A program made the position numbers and the translations under genes. 23,892 nucleotides of DNA from Agarophyton chilense. Its lineage: Eukaryota; Rhodophyta; Florideophyceae; Gracilariales; Gracilariaceae. Location of the stretch: positions 1 through 23,892 of the forward strand of contig JARGXX010000053.1 of NCBI GenBank assembly GCA_030374765.1, given 5' to 3'. The notes under the pieces are model-generated. The model was given only the letters and a program-made list of their open reading frames with translations. It had not been told where the DNA came from and searched no databases. This document shows positions 19,891-23,892 of the stretch, in pieces (within the stretch, counting starts at the first letter, position 1; the number at the start of each line of letters is the position of its first letter).

Positions 19891-20489
19891 GACAACGGTT
19901 GGAGCGGAGACACCACGAAGATGTTCGGGATCTTCCTTTCTTGAGAGACACGCCTCAGGCGGAGGAGACGCGTCCCAGCGGAGCACAGAAACAGAGCCAC
20001 TCTGGAAAGGCACGACGAAGTCGGGTGTAAGACCGAGGCCAATCAGGCGGGATATACCTAGAGTGTTTAGGTGAGCATGGCACAGTCCGGGGTGTGACCA
20101 ATCCTAGGCGGAGCGGTATCACGGCGATTGTCGGAAAAGAAGCGAGGAAACACTGGTATGAGAGGGGCGAGCGGGGTGAGTGAAGCGGCCACTCACGAGA
20201 GCCAAAAAGGAGAACAAGAGGAAAACGGGGGCGAAACCCTATACAGGGGCGAGACTACGACAAGTGACGGCGATTAAATATGAACCCACGGTGGTGGTAG
20301 CACTCTAGTCGACAGAGGGGTGGATGAACTAACGTGCAACGGGCGCTCACGCAATATGCGGCGAAGACGCGCCGAAGGCGAAAAGTTCAGAGCCAAGACT
20401 CCCTCCTTGGGATCTCCCAAGAGGGTGTTTACTGGGGAGCAGTGCTTAACCTCCTAAGTAGTATGGCGCGCGGCCCCTGACAGTGGGCG
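19891..20489 (-). repeat. LTR-like noncoding region, probably 3' LTR of element C
   Basis: About 600 bases without a convincing gene, between element D and the plus-strand gene of C. On the minus strand AAGGAGGGAG (about 20403-20412) could be the polypurine tract of C, and CTGTCAGGGGCC (about 20472-20483) is another possible LTR start. The stretch 20233-20252 recurs nearly exactly at 12794-12813. Borders are uncertain, and no second LTR of C lies in the window. Confidence 0.35.
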
Positions 20490-20575
20490 TGCGCCCGAAA
20501 AATAGACACTAAATATCGATAGCGTAGCTAAATAAATACTAAAAAATTACTAAATAATACTAACCATTTGGTACA
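20490..20575 (+). promoter_or_regulatory. AT-rich block upstream of the plus-strand gene
   Basis: An AT-rich island in GC-rich surroundings with repeated ACTAAAT and CTAAATA words (20507-20562). It lies about 220-300 bases ahead of ATG 20794. It could hold the promoter of the antisense-type gene, or be part of the element C LTR. No specific factor site is recognisable. Confidence 0.3.
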
Positions 20576-20793
20576 ATCCGGGCCACGTGTGGCACGCCTC
20601 GCACTCGAGCGTCGGCATCCGTACAGTACACGTGTTCCACCAGTGCGCACCTCCGGTCCTAACCGGCCGTCGGCACGCAATAGCGGTATAGTTTGTCATA
20701 GACCAAGCTAGTCCTCAAGTGAGCGAGATCTCTAAGTCCTGGGAAGAAACCCCCTTGAAGGGCATTTTCCTTCATATCCCTTACGCCGTCGAC

Positions 20794-22662
20794 ATGGCGG
20801 GGAGGCAACGGTCCAACCGGCATAAAAGCGAGCCGCGTAACGCGTCCAGCGACCACTCGACTGTCGAAGGGAGAGCTGCACAACCGAACGACAAGCGCAC
20901 CAACGCCGTAACCACTCCTCGAACTTCGAGCGTTCTTCTGCATCGTACCCCAACTTCCAGCGAACACAACCCGATACCTCGGCGACCAGTACTCCCGATG
21001 AACGGTGGTAACAATCCCTGCCGGGGTTACTTCTCTGGTTTCCATTCGGCTCCCCCTCCGCGGGGGAGTGTTTCGTCAAACGCGCCGAGCCGATCCCCGG
21101 GTCCCGTTGAAGCTTCAAGCCACATCACTCCTGCTGAGCACACCTGGCCCACTTATGACGAACTCGTCGGGTTAAACCGGCGTCAACATGCGGTGATTTT
21201 CCCGAGAGCTCCGTGGTTCCATCCGACAGCGGTCTTCGACGAAGAACTCGTGGCGTTGTATGCTGATGGCAATGCGCGTCTCCCGTGCGAGCTGCCTGCT
21301 TTGATCACCACTTCGTGGGACTGGCGACGCCGTGTGGCGTTTCCCATTCACGCGATTCTGCGGCGAAGGCGGGAGTCGGCGGAAGAGGCGCATTGTATAT
21401 TCGTCCGCATCGGCTACTCACGGATCAACCGGGCGTACTTCCAATACCCCATCCCCGACGAGTTCGGCTTCGACCTAAGGATGTATTGGACCCAGGGTGA
21501 GATCGGCTATTGTGACCGCCTTGCGGCGTTGGAAACTTTCGCATGGCGCGGCCAACCGCGAGCGCGTCAAGAAGCGATCTGCTGGGTCCGTCCGATCATT
21601 AGTGCCGAGTTCCGTCATCTTCGTCGTGAATCCCGATATCGATGGTTATAGAACTTCATCCTCGAGGAGCGTTGGGGCAGATCCCGCTTTGGGTTCTTTG
21701 TCCCTTATCAGAACACGGTGATAGACCGGATTAATCCCTTCTATCAGTTCGGGCGATACGTTTCCCTGCCTGGGTGGTGGTCCTCCGTCGAGGTGTGCCG
21801 GGGATGTTACGTGGAGTTGCCTCCAGTCGTCTCCTATCTGGGCTCGTACCTCATCGAGGATCCGCACTCCGGATTATGGTCCGTGGTCCTAACCGAATGG
21901 GCAGTCCGCGCCGCGGGGTACATCTTGTGGGAAGCCTACGACCAGTATCGACTGTGATATCTTCCTCCGCGTTTGCGTGGCTACATCCAGTGGCTGTACC
22001 TTCAACTCCTTCTTGGAGGTGTCAATAACGCTGATGAAGCTCAGGAGCTTATCGACATCATTGGGCGTGTCGACTGGGCTGTCGTGCCTGTTCGGCAGAG
22101 CGGCCGTGGTCAAGAAGCCCGTGGGGCTGATCGGTCTCCGGGGCGTCGCACGCCGTTGGCGGGAGATTTCATCTTCTTTAACCCATGGGAGCAGCAAGAG
22201 ATCTCCGAAGCGGAGGCATCGGCACTCCGGATGGCTCCACGAGGCATTCCATACGGGCACCCCGTGGGGTTTGTCAACTCGAATGACTTCTACTATGCAT
22301 ATGGCGGTGATGATCTCCCGGAGGAGGAGGGCGAATACCGTGGCGACGACGTCATGGAAGATGTGGGAGACCCCGATGGTGCCGATACTACGGCGCAGCC
22401 GGCGCAGAGAGCGACTCACGCAGGTGCGGTCGTCGATCCAGTGGCGGCGGCGTTGCCGGACGAACAGGAAGTTATCGAGGTTCCCATAAGCCCAGAGGCG
22501 GCCGTGATCTCCCAGTTCCTTCGAGGTGTTGGACTGAACGCGCAAGCGGCGAGCGGCGACATCGGTACGATGAGAGACGCCCTCGAGGCACGTCTGGCCG
22601 GCGGGAGTAACTCCGCTAGCGATTCGGCTGGCTCGAACGGTAATCCGGGGTCTTCCAACTGA
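20794..22662 (+). pseudogene. antisense gene of element C (unknown family), two internal stops
   Basis: One reading frame runs from ATG 20794 (MAGRQRSNRHKSEPRN) to TGA 22660, about 622 codons, broken only by TAG 21649 and TGA 21955. The frame is also open upstream to 20719 through a GTG. The first 120 or so residues are basic, Ser/Pro-rich and probably disordered. From about 21140 comes a compact part rich in Trp, Tyr, Phe and Arg (PTYDELVGLNRRQHAVIFPR, ITTSWDWRRRV). The next blocks are ISAEFRHLRRESRYRWL, WEAYDQYR and PPRLRGYIQWLYLQLLLGG. Then EAQELIDIIGRVDW and LRMAPRGIPYGHP follow. An acidic hinge (22320-22480) and a tail with DALEARLAGG and Ser/Gly/Asn end it. The gene converges on the chromodomain end of element C pol, 212 bases away. 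The blocks match the minus-strand gene at 11600-14350. No known domain is recognised; function unknown. Confidence 0.65.
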
Positions 22663-22874
22663 TCCCTTGGGAACTTGGTTAGTATATCCCGCTGTGCGGT
22701 AGTGTGTGCAGCAACTTCGAAAATAGTAAACTGCTTCCGTCTATGACGTATTTGTTTTCTTTCTTCTCTTCCACTTCTTCTGAGTGTCCTTCTCCAGGTT
22801 TTCTGTGCATCTTCTCCTTATTCCAAGGGTCCTTATCCAGATCTTCTGTTCCTTTATCCCCATCGGGTGTCTTC
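22663..22874. repeat. purine/pyrimidine tract with short imperfect repeats between convergent genes
   Basis: From about 22750 to 22890 the plus strand is strongly pyrimidine-rich (purine-rich on the minus strand). It holds four related words about 21-26 bases apart: CCTTATTCCA, CCTTATCCAG, CTTTATCCCC and CTTATCCCAC. It fills the gap between the stops of the antisense gene and of element C pol. It might be a decayed low-complexity tail of pol or a region used for 3' end formation. Confidence 0.5.
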
Positions 22875-23892
22875 TTATCCCACTTGGGCTCGGTCTATGG
22901 TAGCCGGCAAAGCCGTGACAGTACGACGATGATACTGCACAACCTTTGACCGAGGTAGGTGCTCTATCGGTTCGTCTGAATCCCATTGGGGGCCGTACCC
23001 GTACCAACGGACCAAGTATTGGATATACCCCTTTGGGTGGTAGGAGTGCGCCAAAATGCGCCTGACCACGAACTCTTGTCGGTACACTTCCCGGCCATCC
23101 CGTAAGACGGTGTCGCTATTTCCGGGTAATACCCGTCCTGAGCCAGGGGGTACCGAAGTGATCACGCTTTGGGCAGCTTCGCTCCGGTCAGACCGTGTAG
23201 CGCGCAAGGAAGTCCTTGGCTGAGTACAATGTCGACCCGACTTCGGCGGTTCATCTTCCCCAAGTGCCTGGTATGCTTCGGCGTTTCCCACTCCGGTTGG
23301 AGGGCCCACACGGGCGGGTAACCCGGGTGGTCGTTCCCCTAATCGGCGTGGTGAAGCTCGCTTCGGCGGTGAGATTCGCTGGGGCGATGGCGCATTGTCG
23401 TACCTCTCTGTCCCACGGCGAGGTTCCGTGTAGTCACGTGAGGGTTCCAATGGCTGGCTGTCCGGCGTCGGCGCCGTGGATGTATCCGCCTCCCTGTGCG
23501 GGGTAGTTGGCGGTGCGTCGTCCACTCGTACTGTATCAGGCTGCGGTGCGTCGAGCGCATTTGCATTCCGTGTTGCACGTGGGGTGACACCTCGGCGAGT
23601 GTTGGTGGTGTTATCCGCAGCTGCGTTCTGAGGTTTGGATAGCGACTGAGTCGAGTCGTTCAGGACGTCCGTATCAGGCAACCCTGATGGGCAAAGCATG
23701 ACACGTGACGGTGCGGCGTTTCCAGCGACGGTATCGACCGGATTACGACGGCTGTCGGGCGCCTCCCCCTCCTCAGACGATGCACTGGGGTTGGTGTCCG
23801 TCGGGTGGACTGGGGAGGAGCGACGAATGCGCGACACGATTCCTTGCGGGTTGGGCGCCGCGGGTAGCGGAAGATCAGACAAACCCCGAGAT
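22875..23892 (-). CDS. pol: element C pol C-terminus with chromodomain (partial)
   Basis: The frame is open from the right window edge to TAA 22875, at least 335 codons, and must continue outside; the first Met near 23882 is not necessarily a start. About 265 residues are disordered, rich in Pro, Ser, Thr, Asp and Arg. A chromodomain then follows at about 22923-23075: EFVVRRILAHSYHPKGY, then YLVRWYGYGPQWDSDEPIEHL. The likely aromatic cage is Phe, Trp, Tyr (F of EFVV, W and Y of RWYGY). About 16 residues end the protein. By comparison with element B, this is the tail of a Ty3/gypsy pol after the integrase. The integrase itself lies beyond the window. A stand-alone chromodomain gene is the alternative. 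There is no stop in the visible part, so this is the least decayed pol segment here. Confidence 0.7.
   Translation of the reverse strand, partial: SRGLSDLPLPAAPNPQGIVSRIRRSSPVHPTDTNPSASSEEGEAPDSRRNPVDTVAGNAAPSRVMLCPSGLPDTDVLNDSTQSLSKPQNAAADNTTNTRRGVTPRATRNANALDAPQPDTVRVDDAPPTTPHREADTSTAPTPDSQPLEPSRDYTEPRRGTERYDNAPSPQRISPPKRASPRRLGERPPGLPARVGPPTGVGNAEAYQALGEDEPPKSGRHCTQPRTSLRATRSDRSEAAQSVITSVPPGSGRVLPGNSDTVLRDGREVYRQEFVVRRILAHSYHPKGYIQYLVRWYGYGPQWDSDEPIEHLPRSKVVQYHRRTVTALPATIDRAQVG

Noticed and set aside
20659..21118. Minus-strand open frames of about 128 codons
   Set aside because: They are complementary to the GC-rich start of the plus-strand gene, which has the homologous blocks; no motif of their own.
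21649..21957. Stop-codon reassignment (TAG/TGA read as amino acids) to explain the in-frame stops
   Set aside because: TAA, TAG and TGA all occur within conserved domains, together with frameshifts and catalytic substitutions. Simple decay explains this better.
1..23892. Repeat-induced point mutation as the cause of the many stops
   Set aside because: Many stops fit C to T or G to A, but several need transversions (for example TAC to TAA at 8202 if the ancestor was Tyr) and frameshifts are common. A dinucleotide-ratio calculation against intact copies would be needed.

Overview
The window looks like a graveyard of LTR retrotransposons in a eukaryotic nuclear genome. Nearly every recognisable coding stretch belongs to a Ty3/gypsy or Ty1/copia polyprotein. 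Almost all of these are broken by in-frame stops and frameshifts. I see no host gene, rRNA, tRNA, CRISPR array or bacterial operon. The Ty3/gypsy pol types (an RT opening such as DYRKLNSVTKRDSYPIPR, an integrase followed by a chromodomain) resemble those I associate with oomycetes and fungi. The sequence does not let me choose between those groups, and this assignment is inference.

Layout, left to right. (1) 1-4731 (+): element A, a Ty3/gypsy copy with gag (CCHC knuckle), protease (DTG), RT (YLDD) and RNase H. It stops abruptly after RNase H. (2) About 4770-11395 (+): element B, with gag, protease, RT, RNase H, integrase and chromodomain, all in order but decayed. (3) 11600-14350 (-): a non-gag, non-pol gene that converges on the end of B's pol, interrupted by about 1.2 kb of extra sequence. 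A purine tract at 14888 and a possible 3' LTR follow. (4) 15667-17744: a decayed Ty1/copia fragment on the minus strand, flanked by two LTR-like arms that are inverted relative to each other. (5) About 17985-19890 (-): element D, a sibling of B (gag end, protease, RT). (6) About 19890-20575: LTR-like and AT-rich sequence. (7) 20794-22662 (+): a second antisense-type gene of about 622 codons with only two internal stops. (8) 22875-23892 (-): the C-terminus of a third pol (element C) ending in a chromodomain. The rest of C lies beyond the right edge.

The most interesting point is shared architecture. In B and in C, the pol gene ends in a chromodomain and is followed by a gene on the opposite strand. 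The two opposite-strand proteins share several blocks in the same order. One is [LI]-I-x-A-[DE], one is W-x5-Y-R followed by R-L-R, one is E-x3-L-[LI]-D-x-[VI]-x2-V-[ED]-W, and one is L-R-x2-P-R-x-I-P-x2-H. Both end in a Ser-rich tail. I recognise no known domain. This looks like an extra antisense gene carried between pol and the 3' LTR by a group of chromodomain-bearing Ty3/gypsy elements, and it may be undescribed in this lineage. Antisense genes in that position are known from some plant Ty3/gypsy groups such as Grande and Retand.
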